Assembly: GCA_019359075.1 (NCBI GenBank) | Contig: JAHHIB010000010.1 | Location: 1 to 64,000 of the forward strand | Source of the DNA: Kalymmatonema hyalinum WJT4-NPBG1 | Lineage (GTDB): Bacteria > Cyanobacteriota > Cyanobacteriia > Cyanobacteriales > Nostocaceae | Reading direction: 5' to 3' | DNA: 64,000 nucleotides | Shown here: piece by piece, positions 27,625 to 37,132 of the stretch | Layout of the letters: every line of letters starts with the position of its first letter | Numbering within the stretch: position 1 is the first letter of the stretch | The notes under the pieces: model-generated | Seen by the model: the letters and a program-made list of their open reading frames with translations, nothing else | The model's database searches: none | What the model was told of the DNA's origin: nothing | Made by a program: the position numbers and the translations under genes

Positions 27625-28479
27625 ATGTATTGTTATAACTTTTCTCTCATTTGGCTGTGGTGATAAAGCTTTTAAAGTAGAAAATTCACAGATTGAGTTA
27701 AATGGGCAAAAGCGGCAGTGAGAACCAGGGTTTGGGGGAAAAACTTTGTTAAAATCACTGTTATTTTCTTGATATTTTTGCAAATCTTGCTGATGCTTTC
27801 TGGCAATCTCAGCCAATTCAAATTCTATTGAGTCTAATTCACTCTGAGTAACGCTAATTATCTCGGATTTTTTACAAACTTCTAAATTATAAAATGAGGC
27901 GATCGCTTGATGTTTAGGATAAAGATAACGCGCGGCAAGCAAATAAACTAATGCCTGTCGTCGGTCAAAAGCAGATTTACCAGTTTTAAAATCTATAATA
28001 TGTAAAGTGCTATCGGACTCAATCAATACACAGTCCATAACGGCATACAAGCGAAAGCAATAATGTCGCTGTGAAATCAAAATCGGTTTGGGAAAACCTT
28101 CATCGCCGCGAGTTAACAGGATGATACGTTTGCCTAAAAGTAAGGGTTCATCGTGATATTTTTTCAAAATTTGCAGGACGCGCTGCTTAACTTCATCAGT
28201 TGAGTTGCTTAATTTCAAAAGCTGTGCAACTTTTTCTACACCATCGGATTGGTTCAATAGATCGATGTGGTGATGAAATTCATAAACGCCTTTTTGTGCG
28301 AGTAAACCAATGCGCTGTGATGCTGTAGCTTTTGCCAAAAGCGCTTTGACTTGTGGTTCGTGTTGTCGTGCTTTAATGAAACCTCTTCTCATCTGGCAAT
28401 GGCAGCGTTGTTGCCATGCGGTTGGGGCAACTAAAGACCAAAGGTGATAACTGGCGAAGGGCTGCTGAGGGGTTGACAT
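27613..28479 (-). CDS. PD-(D/E)XK nuclease with Cas4/AddB-like Fe-S cluster motif
   Basis: 288 aa. The nuclease core is visible in LYAVMDCVLIE and HIIDFKTGKSAFDRRQALVYLL, giving the Asp, DxK and Gln motifs of the RecB/Cas4 group. Cysteines are placed as in Fe-S nucleases of this group: one pair near the N-terminus (QRCHCQ, residues about 24-28) and C-x2-C-x5-C near the C-terminus (HCRFCPFNSICEF, about 255-267). No cas gene or CRISPR array is nearby, so it is not a CRISPR adaptation protein by context. Role is probably DNA repair or processing, inferred. The start overlaps the divergent gene at 28416 by 64 nt, so one of the two starts may be wrong. Confidence 0.7.
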   Translation of the reverse strand: MSTPQQPFASYHLWSLVAPTAWQQRCHCQMRRGFIKARQHEPQVKALLAKATASQRIGLLAQKGVYEFHHHIDLLNQSDGVEKVAQLLKLSNSTDEVKQRVLQILKKYHDEPLLLGKRIILLTRGDEGFPKPILISQRHYCFRLYAVMDCVLIESDSTLHIIDFKTGKSAFDRRQALVYLLAARYLYPKHQAIASFYNLEVCKKSEIISVTQSELDSIEFELAEIARKHQQDLQKYQENNSDFNKVFPPNPGSHCRFCPFNSICEFSTLKALSPQPNERKVITIHKKM

Positions 28480-28796
28480 TGCTCAGAATCGGTGAGAGAA
28501 AGTACGATGGGGATAATTATCTGTATACTCAGTTTGCGCAAAGCTACTTGAAAAGCAGTGTTCAGGATAGAGCAGAGAAATTGGCAAAAATGGGCGTCAG
28601 TAGCGATTCCGGTAAAATGAAATTCAGTACCGATGAATCGCTAGGGATGATTGCTGATGAGTTCACTTTCCCCAAGGAGCGAAAAGTGACAGGAGCGATT
28701 GTAAATTACCTTGAAACAGTTTACACAAAACAGCAAGCAGTTCTTGTTGTCTACGATACTCGCTTTCTCGAAGAATACAGTTTGCCCGCACAGTAG
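28416..28796 (+). CDS. Conserved hypothetical protein, start uncertain
   Basis: 126 aa as written. The part from LLRIGERKYDGDNYLYTQFA onward looks like a folded conserved protein with DESLGMIADEFTFPKERKV and TGAIVNYLETVYTKQQAVLV near the end, finishing YDTRFLEEYSLPAQ. I do not recognise a family. The first 20 residues overlap the divergent nuclease gene and may not be coding; a TTG at about 28478 after GAGGGG is another possible start. It could also be the C-terminal remainder of a longer protein whose front was lost when the nuclease gene came to lie here. Confidence 0.5.
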   Translation: MRLGQLKTKGDNWRRAAEGLTLLRIGERKYDGDNYLYTQFAQSYLKSSVQDRAEKLAKMGVSSDSGKMKFSTDESLGMIADEFTFPKERKVTGAIVNYLETVYTKQQAVLVVYDTRFLEEYSLPAQ

Positions 28797-28822
28797 CCCA
28801 AGTCCTAGCTGACTTGGGTTGG

Positions 28823-28984
28823 ATGGTAAAAATCACTAACCGAGATCACCCTACACCAGTTATTGTTGACAACGCCCATCACCTAAAGAAGGCTACTGCG
28901 CTGATGTTCACCCCAAACCATAATCCAGCACCATATTGTGGGATTAAATATATCCCCGACTATGCTGGTTTAGCCAGTCGATAA
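28823..28984 (+). CDS. Possible small ORF (53 aa), unrecognised
   Basis: ATG 28823 opens MVKITNRDHPTPVIVDNAHH and ends PDYAGLASR. The frame also runs upstream (VAQVLADLGW) without a stop until it enters the previous gene in another phase. The amino acid composition looks protein-like, but there is no clear ribosome binding site and no family match. It may be the tail of a frameshifted gene. Confidence 0.25.
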   Translation: MVKITNRDHPTPVIVDNAHHLKKATALMFTPNHNPAPYCGIKYIPDYAGLASR

Positions 28985-29117
28985 ATGACTGATACTATTG
29001 CTGACAATTAATGAAGGTCCATCAGATGCGCTTTTCTGGTTGCTTAATTTCTACCTTTGTTTGACCCGAAACCAGAAAACGTGAATTTATTTATACCCAA
29101 GGGAGAACAGCTCGTTT

Positions 29118-29390
29118 ATGAAAACTCTTGCTAATCTACTGATATCGATAGTTGTAGCTTTATGGGTGGTGGGAACAGCCATTCTCGCAGTCCAAAACGC
29201 TGAACCAGTATCTTTAAAATTTCTTACCTTCCAGTCGATTCAAATTCCAGTAGGTTTAGTGCTAGCTTTCAGTGCTGGCGTAGGGATAATTGGGGTGGCG
29301 CTGCTGCAACCCCTTTGGGGTCTTGCTGGTTCCAAGGAAAGGAATTATGAATCAGACGACACCGAATTTTTTGTCGATGAAGAGTTTTGA
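29118..29390 (+). CDS. LapA domain (DUF1049) membrane protein
   Basis: 90 aa with two hydrophobic helices (about residues 5-25 and 42-66). The loop pattern AVQNAEPVSLKFLTFQSIQIPVG between them is the LapA/DUF1049 signature. The tail is acidic (DDTEFFVDEEF). GGGAG lies 12 nt before the ATG. In other bacteria LapA-type proteins work with LapB in envelope lipid control, but function in cyanobacteria is not set. Single-gene unit. Confidence 0.8.
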   Translation: MKTLANLLISIVVALWVVGTAILAVQNAEPVSLKFLTFQSIQIPVGLVLAFSAGVGIIGVALLQPLWGLAGSKERNYESDDTEFFVDEEF

Positions 29391-29718
29391 GGGTACGGTT
29401 TCACTAAAGGCGCTGAAATAATTGGTGCGGTCTTGATTAATAGGCTTCTTGAAAAAAACGATTTTTTGTAAGGGGGGAGAACACAGAACACAAAACTCAC
29501 AAATCAGGAGAAATACTACGTTGATCTGTTGTTCTCTATTGATTCATGAATCAGTGTAAGGGGTTTAATAATCATTTTCACCAGCACGTACATCCGCTAC
29601 TAAAAACATACTTGCACAATCATGTTTTTACTGATATTTAAATTTTTATTAACTTAAATTTTAAGTCTGTCCTGTTTAATATACCTATTGGTGAAATTAT
29701 AGGTATAAAAAATTACAG
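29391..29718. other. Intergenic region
   Basis: 328 bases, AT-rich, no coding frame or repeat that can be supported. It should hold the promoter of the methyltransferase gene. Confidence 0.45.
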
Positions 29719-30309
29719 ATGCTCAGTAACCCGAAAATGGTTTTGCGAGGCTTAAAAGTCCTTACCTACACAGTTCTAGGTAGGGAGATGCCAATTATAA
29801 ATCACGATCGCTACATATTGGAACAAAAAATTATTCCCTATTTTGTTGAGCGAAAAGAATTTACTAAAGTGCTATTTGTAGGATGTGGTTCTTATACAAA
29901 GCACTATGAAAAATGGTTTGAAAAAAAAGAATACTGGACGATTGATATTAACCCAATGAAAAAAATTTATGGAGCCAAAAAGCATATTACTGGCTCTATG
30001 AGTGATTTAAAGCTTCACTTCAAAGATAACGATTTAGATTTAATTATCTGTAATGGAGTTTTTGGTTGGGGATTGAATGATAGAAAAGACGTAGAAGAAG
30101 CATTCTTGGGATGCTACGAGTCTTTACGTGAAGGTGGTGCCCTCGTTGTAGGATGGGATGATGTTCCTGAGAAAAAACCTTTTCCCTTAGAAACTTGTGA
30201 AAGCTTAAGTCGATTCCAATCCTACTTTTTCCCTCCTCTCTCAACTTCGGAATACAGAAATTTGGGAGACACATCAGATAAACACGTGTTCAATTTTTAT
30301 CTCAAGTAA
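29719..30309 (+). CDS. Class I SAM-dependent methyltransferase-like protein
   Basis: 196 aa. Rossmann methyltransferase pattern: KVLFVGCGSYTKHYE (motif I, SAM loop), acidic end of beta-2 in YWTIDINP, GSMSDLKLHFKDNDLDLIIC (motifs II and III, with NGVFGWGLND), and ESLREGGALVVGWDD. The acceptor is unknown; the small size and lack of a substrate domain fit sugar- or small-molecule-methylating members. The gene is more AT-rich than its neighbours and has a poor ribosome binding site, which may indicate transfer. Convergent with polA. Confidence 0.7.
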   Translation: MLSNPKMVLRGLKVLTYTVLGREMPIINHDRYILEQKIIPYFVERKEFTKVLFVGCGSYTKHYEKWFEKKEYWTIDINPMKKIYGAKKHITGSMSDLKLHFKDNDLDLIICNGVFGWGLNDRKDVEEAFLGCYESLREGGALVVGWDDVPEKKPFPLETCESLSRFQSYFFPPLSTSEYRNLGDTSDKHVFNFYLK

Positions 30310-30312
30310 AAA

Positions 30313-30360
30313 GAAGTAGAAAGGGGAAATCTTTAATATTTCCTGTCACTTTCCTACTTC
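30313..30360. terminator. Bidirectional hairpin between methyltransferase gene and polA
   Basis: GAAGTAG-AAAG..GGAAAT (30313-30330) pairs with ATTTCC..CTTT-CTACTTC (about 30338-30360), with small internal mismatches. It lies exactly between the two stop codons and overlaps that of polA. Confidence 0.45.
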
Positions 30361-33314
30361 GTCTCCATCCAATTGTCGCCTGCACGCACATCTACAACTA
30401 ACGGTACACTCAACGATACCGCACTTTCCATCAGGGACTTAATTTGCGGTTGTAATTCTTCCCATTCTTTTGGTGGAACTTCAAACACCAACTCGTCGTG
30501 TACCTGCAACAAAAGACGCGCTTGGTAATTCTGCAAAATTTCATGCAGCCTCACCATTGCAATTTTGATAATATCAGCGCTGGAACCTTGAATCGGTGCA
30601 TTGGCAGCAGCACGCAACAAACCCGCATCGTAAGCACCTAAATTACCAAGTTTTTTCAGATCAACATCTTCTGGTTTGTTGCCTTTGTACTTGCGTATGC
30701 TGTTACTAGTAAACTCGAAATAACGACGACGCCCTAATATTGTTTCTACATAACCTTGGGCGATCGCCTGCTTTTTCACTTTCTCCAAATATTCAAATAC
30801 TTTCGGATAACGGTTGTTAAAGCGCTTGATAAACTCGTTAGCGTCGGCTTTATCTACACCAGTTGAGCGTGAAAACCTAAGAGAACCCATTCCATAAATC
30901 ACGCCAAAGTTGATGGTTTTTGCTAACCGTCGCTCGTCTGATGTTACATTTTCTTTTTCAAAGATTAACCGCGCTGTTACGGTATGAATGTCCTCATTTT
31001 CTTGATAAGCTTCAACTAAAACAGGCTCTTGACTCAAATGAGCCAAAATCCGCAATTCAACTTGTGAATAATCAGCAGTGATTAACAGCCAACCTGGTTC
31101 TGGCACAAATGCTTTGCGAATTTGGCGGCTAAAAGCAGTGCGAATGGGGATATTTTGTAAATTTGGATTCGAAGAAGACAACCTACCAGTAGATGTTACT
31201 GTTTGGTTAAAATCGGTATGCACCCTTTGAGTATCGGGACGCACCAATGTTGGTAAAGAATCTACATAGGTGGACTTCAATTTCGATAAGGTACGATACT
31301 CAATAATGGCATCAATAATGCCAGTTGTATCGACTTCTTGCAGCTTTTCCAATGTCGCAGCGTCTGTAGAATAACCCGTTTGAATTTTACGGGAAGACTT
31401 AGTGCTTAACTTTAATTTTTCAAACAATATCTGGCTCAATTGTTTGGGGGAACCCAAGTTGAATTTCTCCCCAGCAATGCCGTAAACTTGCTGTTCAAAC
31501 TTGGCTAAATCTACTTCTAACTGCTGCGACAATTCTTGCAAATAAGCTGTATTTATGCGGACACCTGTGTATTCCATTTGCGCTAAAACTGGTTCTAGCG
31601 GCTGTTCCACTTCCAATACGAGCTTATACAAAACTGGATTTTTCTCCAGTTCCTCCCGCAATTTTGGCACCAGTTGGAATGTGCTATGAGCATCCATGCC
31701 GCAGTAATCTGCTACGGTGGGAATGTCCAAATCGCCAATCGTTTTGCCTTTTGGAACTAATTCGGCATAACTTTTCGCTGTCAAACCCAAGTAACGCAGA
31801 GCCAAGTCACTCAGATTATGGTTACTATCTGGATTAAGGACATAACTTGCTAGCATCGGATCAAATACGACTCCCGCCAGCTTGATTCCTTGACACCGTA
31901 GAACTAAGCGGTCAAATTTGGCATTTTGCAAAGCTTTGGGATAATCAGCACTTTCTAAAATTGGGCGTAGTGCTTCTAGTGCAAGCTCTTTGTTTAAATT
32001 ATCCCCAACTTTGTGACCAATGGGTATATAAGCGACTTCATCTGGTTCTGTTCCCCAGCAGCAGCCAATTCCTACTAAGGAAGCGTCCCGTGGTTCTAAA
32101 TCGCTGGTTTCAGTATCCCAAGCAACGGGTGTCTGTGGGTTTGTAAATTTTTGCAGCAGGTTCACCAACTCGCTGAGTTGCTCTGGGGTATTAATGATGC
32201 GTGGTTTAATAGCAGAAGCGGCGGGTTGCTGTTGAGCTGCTGTATCATCAGCAGTGAAAAACCATAAATCATTATCCTCATTACTGGGGAGTGGGAAGTG
32301 GGGAGTGGGGAGTGGTTCTGATGTTTGAGTTTGTGGTGTTTCCTCAATTCCACCAAACTGTTGCTGAAGTTCGTTAATTTTGCCTAAAAAATATTTGAAT
32401 TCTAGCTTTTCTAAAATGGGTGTCAGGTTGTTTGTGTCAAAGCCTTGGAGAATGCAATTTTTTAAATCAACTTCTAGGGGAACATCAACGACGATCGCCG
32501 CTAAGTAACGAGATTTTTGTGCATCTTCTTTTCCAGCTTCTAATTTTTTCTGAGTTGCGCCTTTGATTTCACTCAACGCAGCATAAATTTTCTCAAGCGA
32601 ACCATAAGTATTGAGCAACTGTACAGCTGTTTTGTCGCCGATTCCCTTGACACCAGGGATATTATCTGATTTATCGCCGCAAAGAGCCTTGAAATCAACA
32701 ACTTGGGATGGTGCAACACCAAGCTTTTCTTTAACTTCTTCTGGTCCAAATTCTGTAATGCTCGCTCTTGAACCCTTCAGCGCTTCCGGACTAAAATATA
32801 AAACGCTGATTTCTTTTGCAGGGTCAACAAGTTGAAATAAGTCGCGATCGCCCGTGAGAATTTTGACTTTATATCCAGCAGCACTTGCTGTTTGTGCTAA
32901 AGTTCCCAACACGTCATCTGCTTCGTAACCAGCTGCTGTGACAATTTTCAGATTCAAAGCATCGAGTAACTCTTGCAGATTTTTCAAATCTGGAACAAAG
33001 TCTTCTGGTGTCCCTGGACGATCTGCTTTATATGTATCGTCTGCTTCGTGGCGGAAGGTTGGCAAACCCAAATCAAAGGCGATCGCCATTGCTTGTGGCT
33101 GTTGAGTCGCCATAACCTCCAACAAGGATTTGAGAAAACCAAAACATACATTTGTAGGAATCCCCGTCTTTGTTCGTAGTCCGCCGTCTCTTCCTTTTGC
33201 AAAAGCGAAGTACGAACGAAATGCCAGGGAGTGACCATCTACTAGGATGAATGTGGGGCGTGTTGTCGTCAAGGAATCGGAAGCCAACTGGTTTGTAGGT
33301 ATTGTTTGGGACAT
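30354..33314 (-). CDS. polA: DNA polymerase I
   Basis: 986 aa with all three domains. The N-terminal 5'-3' nuclease (residues about 20-310) has KALCGDKSDNIPGVKGIGDK. The 3'-5' exonuclease (about 385-570) keeps WDTETSDLE, DPMLASYVLNPDSNHNLSDL and YCGMDAHST, so proofreading residues look intact. The family A polymerase domain has motif A ADYSQVELRILAHLS, motif B RRLAKTINFGVIYGMG and motif C LLQVHDELVFEVP. A low-complexity Pro/Thr/Ser linker lies between the nuclease and exonuclease (about 325-370). Role: Okazaki fragment processing and repair synthesis. The stop codon lies within the hairpin shared with the converging gene. Confidence 0.97.
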   Translation of the reverse strand: MSQTIPTNQLASDSLTTTRPTFILVDGHSLAFRSYFAFAKGRDGGLRTKTGIPTNVCFGFLKSLLEVMATQQPQAMAIAFDLGLPTFRHEADDTYKADRPGTPEDFVPDLKNLQELLDALNLKIVTAAGYEADDVLGTLAQTASAAGYKVKILTGDRDLFQLVDPAKEISVLYFSPEALKGSRASITEFGPEEVKEKLGVAPSQVVDFKALCGDKSDNIPGVKGIGDKTAVQLLNTYGSLEKIYAALSEIKGATQKKLEAGKEDAQKSRYLAAIVVDVPLEVDLKNCILQGFDTNNLTPILEKLEFKYFLGKINELQQQFGGIEETPQTQTSEPLPTPHFPLPSNEDNDLWFFTADDTAAQQQPAASAIKPRIINTPEQLSELVNLLQKFTNPQTPVAWDTETSDLEPRDASLVGIGCCWGTEPDEVAYIPIGHKVGDNLNKELALEALRPILESADYPKALQNAKFDRLVLRCQGIKLAGVVFDPMLASYVLNPDSNHNLSDLALRYLGLTAKSYAELVPKGKTIGDLDIPTVADYCGMDAHSTFQLVPKLREELEKNPVLYKLVLEVEQPLEPVLAQMEYTGVRINTAYLQELSQQLEVDLAKFEQQVYGIAGEKFNLGSPKQLSQILFEKLKLSTKSSRKIQTGYSTDAATLEKLQEVDTTGIIDAIIEYRTLSKLKSTYVDSLPTLVRPDTQRVHTDFNQTVTSTGRLSSSNPNLQNIPIRTAFSRQIRKAFVPEPGWLLITADYSQVELRILAHLSQEPVLVEAYQENEDIHTVTARLIFEKENVTSDERRLAKTINFGVIYGMGSLRFSRSTGVDKADANEFIKRFNNRYPKVFEYLEKVKKQAIAQGYVETILGRRRYFEFTSNSIRKYKGNKPEDVDLKKLGNLGAYDAGLLRAAANAPIQGSSADIIKIAMVRLHEILQNYQARLLLQVHDELVFEVPPKEWEELQPQIKSLMESAVSLSVPLVVDVRAGDNWMETK

Positions 33315-33366
33315 AAACCTATTTTAGCCAGTGACTTCCACTGTAGAATCTAACCTGTAGAAAGAA

Positions 33367-34203
33367 TTAAGCTGTTTCTTTACCTTTGTTTTGGCGACGG
33401 CGACGCAGTTTCAGTATACCAACTGCTCCTACACCCACGAGAGCGATCGCACTTGCTGGTTCTGGAACTGTAGTTATATTGTCTCTACCAAAATCAACCA
33501 GGAAAACTACGTCGTTAAAGTCGCGATCGGCGACTTGAATACCATTTACGCCTCCTGTCGTACCTTCTGGTCCATATAAATCTTCAAAACCCAACAACAG
33601 GTAATCATCTACTTCATAAGCCACTATATGATCCAATTGGTCTGGATTTTGAGTTGGATCTCCGCCATACACATTGCCATTGGGATTATTAAATCCATCT
33701 GCTTTTAGGAAGAAATTGAGTTGTGATCCGCCTGATATCGTACCTAAATCAACGTAATCTCCAATATCTAAAGCACCAGAATTTTCCCCAAGCTGACAAG
33801 CTGAATTTGCGCTATCAGAACTATTGCAGGAAATGTTATCAAAAACCAATCCTTTTTGGTATTCAGAGCCTTTGATTGCTTCAAAAGCCAACTGGTCTTT
33901 GTAGCCTGCACCCTCATTCAGGAACCAAACGCGAATATTATTGTCGTTTTTCAGGCTCAGCTTCGAGGGATCAAGTCTATTTAATTTATCTTCAGGAATT
34001 GCAATTCGTTCTTGTTGTACATATTGCTGGAACTGGGGAATCCGAGATTGGAATCCTGAATCATCAGTTGATTTGTCTTTGACGTCATAGGTTTGTAAAT
34101 TATCCCAGCTAAATGTGGCGGCGCTTGCAGGAGCAACAGCGGAAAATACACTTGTGATAGCTGCTGCTGCAGCAAAGAGTCCTGTTAATTTTTTCTTGAT
34201 CAT
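33367..34203 (-). CDS. DUF4114 domain protein with PEP-CTERM sorting signal
   Basis: 278 aa. The N-terminal signal peptide has a hydrophobic core AAAAAITSVFSAVAPASA, cleavage expected after ASA. The middle carries the DUF4114-type ending GVNGIQVADRDFNDVVFLVDF. The C-terminus has the PEP-CTERM signal: VPEPAS, a hydrophobic helix AIALVGVGAVGIL, then LRRRRQ. It would be exported, processed by an exosortase and retained at the envelope or released into the sheath. No exosortase gene is in the window. A 680-bp gene-free region lies upstream, suggesting controlled expression. Confidence 0.85.
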   Translation of the reverse strand: MIKKKLTGLFAAAAAITSVFSAVAPASAATFSWDNLQTYDVKDKSTDDSGFQSRIPQFQQYVQQERIAIPEDKLNRLDPSKLSLKNDNNIRVWFLNEGAGYKDQLAFEAIKGSEYQKGLVFDNISCNSSDSANSACQLGENSGALDIGDYVDLGTISGGSQLNFFLKADGFNNPNGNVYGGDPTQNPDQLDHIVAYEVDDYLLLGFEDLYGPEGTTGGVNGIQVADRDFNDVVFLVDFGRDNITTVPEPASAIALVGVGAVGILKLRRRRQNKGKETA

Positions 34204-34883
34204 AAAAACCCTTTATTTTTTAGTCTTAAATTGTAAAATACTCTGCTTGCTAAGCTCGATCACCTGTTTTCCATACCGTGATTTTGCTGATTAACTAAGT
34301 TATATCTTGAGATTCTATTAAGTAACTATATCCAAAAGCATAATTTGTTGAATTTTTATATTTTCCGATTCTATATTTCATAATTATGAAATTTGAGCTT
34401 TTTCTAATGCTGTTTTCCGAAAAAAGCTATTTCCCCATTGTCATTAAGTGAATTACACAATCGTTGCAACATCAATGATCTAAATCACACTCCAAATTTT
34501 ATATTTATAGAAAAAATATAAATATAAAAATTATTTATCTTAAAGTTTTAAAGAATTTGTAAGTCGATAGTAAGTAATACTTCGTAAGTAAGATTTTTCT
34601 TTCTATCTAAGATCTACGAGCTATTACCCACACTTTCACTACTCTAAGCTGTATATCTATATAACTATGCTTTAATACGTTTGGTAGGATTAACTCGTTA
34701 ACCGTCTTCGCCCTTACCATTTTCAATAGATTACTCTCTTCGGTGGTACAAAATTACCTATCTTTTCCTTTGGGTTCTAAGCTCAGGAGCGGTTCCTTAA
34801 TAAGTAATCTACGCTGCGGGAACGCAAGAGCGGCGAACGAGCGTGACAGGAGTAATAGGCTGTTAATCTCTTAGTTATTAGTT
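34204..34883. other. Long intergenic region, divergent promoters
   Basis: 680 bases, very AT-rich in its left half, between the leftward PEP-CTERM gene and the rightward HAD phosphatase gene. A GC-richer patch at about 34810-34855 (core CTACGCTGCGGGAACGCAAG) resembles the small dispersed repeats seen elsewhere in the window. No gene is seen. Confidence 0.5.
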
Positions 34884-35759
34884 ATGGATAAAGTGTTTAC
34901 CACAGAATTGGCATCACCTGAAATTCGGGATCTATCTACTCTTGATATTCAACTGCTGGTTGTAGATATCGATGGGACGATCGCCGGAAAATCTAACACT
35001 ATCAGTACAGCCGTGAAGCAGGCAATTGCTGCGGCACGTTCCCGGGGTGTTCAGGTGGCTATAGCTACTGGTCGTATGTATCGCTCAGCTTTGCGCTTTC
35101 ATCAAGAAATTGGCTCTAGTCTACCATTGTTAGCCTACCAGGGAGCTTGGATTCAAGACCCTGCCACCCAAAAAATTCATCGCCATTTGCCGATTTCTCG
35201 AGAATTAGCACACAAGCTTCTAGACTATTTTGAACAACCAGAATTACGCGCGCTCTTATCTGTTCATTTTTACATTAATGACCAGCTCTACGTACGTGAG
35301 ATAACCGAGGAAACTGGACTTTACGCAGAACGTAGTGGTATTACCCCGATTGCTGTGGGAGACTTACGCCAAGTCACCAGCGACGAACCCACAAAAGTTT
35401 TGGCTTTGTGCGACGACACAAATGTCATTGAACAGTTGCTGGGAAATTTACGCCGCCAATATACTCCAGCCGAACTCTATCTCACCACATCTGTTGCCAC
35501 GTTTTTTGAAGCGACTAACCCGAGTGTCAACAAAGGTGCTGGAGTACGTTATTTAGCTGAAGAATTACTGGGACTGCAAAGAGCTAACGTCATGACCATT
35601 GGCGATAACTTTAACGATGTGGAAATGTTAGAGTATGCTGGCATTGGTGTCGCTATGGGTAATGCACCAGCAGCAGTGCAAGCGATCGCCGAGTGGGTGG
35701 CTCCTGACGTTGAGCAAGACGGAGCCGCAGCAGCTATTGAAAAATTCTTACTGTCTTAG
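34884..35759 (+). CDS. Cof-type HAD-IIB phosphatase
   Basis: 291 aa. HAD motifs: DIDGT (nucleophile Asp in LLVVDIDGTIAGK, residues about 25-37), IATGRMY (motif II), Lys in SVNKGAGVRYLAEEL (motif III), and TIGDNFNDVEMLEYAGIGVAMGNA (motif IV). The C2B cap lies between motifs II and III. Such enzymes remove phosphate from small sugar or nucleotide phosphates; the substrate is unknown. It is followed by a strong hairpin and converges with the DALR protein gene. Confidence 0.85.
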   Translation: MDKVFTTELASPEIRDLSTLDIQLLVVDIDGTIAGKSNTISTAVKQAIAAARSRGVQVAIATGRMYRSALRFHQEIGSSLPLLAYQGAWIQDPATQKIHRHLPISRELAHKLLDYFEQPELRALLSVHFYINDQLYVREITEETGLYAERSGITPIAVGDLRQVTSDEPTKVLALCDDTNVIEQLLGNLRRQYTPAELYLTTSVATFFEATNPSVNKGAGVRYLAEELLGLQRANVMTIGDNFNDVEMLEYAGIGVAMGNAPAAVQAIAEWVAPDVEQDGAAAAIEKFLLS

Positions 35760-35829
35760 CAGTCAGTAGTTAGTGCTAAAAAACAACAATCAACTACTAA
35801 CAATTAACAAATAACAAATAAAATCAGAA

Positions 35830-35868
35830 AGAGCACCGACGACTGGCCGTGTTTCGTCTCGGTGCTCT
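35830..35868. terminator. Terminator-like hairpin between convergent genes
   Basis: AGAGCACCGA-CGA (35830-35842) pairs with TCG-TCTCGGTGCTCT (35854-35868) with one small bulge. GC-rich and placed between the ends of two convergent genes. Confidence 0.6.
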
Positions 35869-35964
35869 TGCTGGTTCGCTCCTCACACACCAGATAATAT
35901 ACATTGCTGGATTAGACGAGTCAATAGTTGTTAAAAAAAGTTTATTGTTTGTAGGTTTTATTGT

Positions 35965-36858
35965 TTATACTTCACAAGGCGCAATAATACCTAATTTTTC
36001 TTCCAGCAGAAATTTTAAGACTGACTGTGTGGCCAAGACTAATCCGATTCTGGCTTGAGCGAGTTCTGAGGAGGCAGTTTTCACCTCGCCAAAAATCCGG
36101 CATTTACACCAGAAAGTTTCAAAAGCTCGACTTAAACCCGTCGCAGCTTTTTCCCAGTTGAGTGACCCACCCAAATTAGGAAACGCCAAAGAGTCTACCA
36201 CTCGTACTAACTCGTTAATGAGGCGATAGGAAGCAGGGTGATGGAAGCGGAGTTTTTCATCACAGTTCAGCCAAGGAATAGGATTAGGGGTAAGAATGCT
36301 TGACAAAAGCCTTTGCTTAGAACTTTCACTATCGTCTTGATTTGGTTCCCCCTGTTGGATCAATCCCTCAAGAATCGCCAACCGCACTAGTGAGCAGCAG
36401 CGTGCATGAGCGTATTGAGCAGTGAATAAGGAGGATGAGGGAGTAATTTCTCCCCCTGCTTCCCGTGCTTCAAGACCTTCCTTAATGGCGAGGCTTTGCA
36501 GCCAAGCAGCCAAGAGCGGGTGAGTCACTTCCAAATGAATCCAGCCAGGGGAAACGACTTGAATTTTGAAATCTTGGTCATAGTTTGCTGAAATATGAGA
36601 AACAATGCCATTGGCAATCTCCATCGCGGGAAATTTCTCAGATTTTGACACCTGCAAAGCTATGCCTGAAATATAAATAATTTTATTTTCATTTCTACCC
36701 TGAGATAGAGGAATATTTCTATATGTTGTACATACGAGCGGTCTGCTTTTAGTATAAATACTTAATGTGGTATCTAATATGCTGTATATTAACTGCTTAA
36801 TACCTGTGTTTTTACTAACCAGTAAATTTTGATGCAGAGGCTTTTCAGGTAAACTCAC
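35965..36858 (-). CDS. Stand-alone DALR (ArgRS-type anticodon-binding) domain protein
   Basis: 297 aa. The C-terminal half resembles the DALR anticodon-binding domain of arginyl-tRNA synthetase, with [17 protein letters not shown] matching the synthetase's (V)QYAHAR block, and a helical bundle ending [13 protein letters not shown]...[23 protein letters not shown]. No HIGH or KMSKS catalytic domain is present. The N-terminal 150 residues are less clear and contain [12 protein letters not shown], like the ArgRS N-terminal additional domain. It could bind tRNA(Arg) or be a remodelled synthetase relative. The gene appears intact. Confidence 0.65.
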   Translation of the reverse strand: MSLPEKPLHQNLLVSKNTGIKQLIYSILDTTLSIYTKSRPLVCTTYRNIPLSQGRNENKIIYISGIALQVSKSEKFPAMEIANGIVSHISANYDQDFKIQVVSPGWIHLEVTHPLLAAWLQSLAIKEGLEAREAGGEITPSSSLFTAQYAHARCCSLVRLAILEGLIQQGEPNQDDSESSKQRLLSSILTPNPIPWLNCDEKLRFHHPASYRLINELVRVVDSLAFPNLGGSLNWEKAATGLSRAFETFWCKCRIFGEVKTASSELAQARIGLVLATQSVLKFLLEEKLGIIAPCEV

Positions 36859-37059
36859 TGTTGTCTGAAGGTGCTGATTTTATGTCATCTGTCTTAGGAT
36901 ATAAGTTTAATTTACAAAAAGAAAAATTAGAATTGTGCAAAATTTAATGAATAAGGGGTAAAGTTTACTACCATCATTGTACAGTAAGAAGTATAACAAA
37001 AGAGTAGAACATAGCTTTCTACCTTTTGGATGACTGGCACGGCTAGGTTTTATGCCTGA

Positions 37060-37079
37060 AGTGCCAACAAAAAGGCACT
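37060..37079 (+). promoter_or_regulatory. Small hairpin upstream of the Crp-family gene
   Basis: AGTGCC / GGCACT with an 8-nt loop, 54 nt before the Crp-family start. It may belong to the 5' leader; no operator or NtcA-type GTA-N8-TAC site was identified. Confidence 0.3.
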
Positions 37080-37132
37080 CCTTGCACCTTTTTATGACGT
37101 CTTTGTCTTCAGCCGAACGCTCTTAGTTACCT

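Noticed and set aside
27613-28479. CRISPR-associated Cas4
   Set aside because: No cas1/cas2, effector or repeat array in the window; the motif set is shared with AddB and other repair nucleases.
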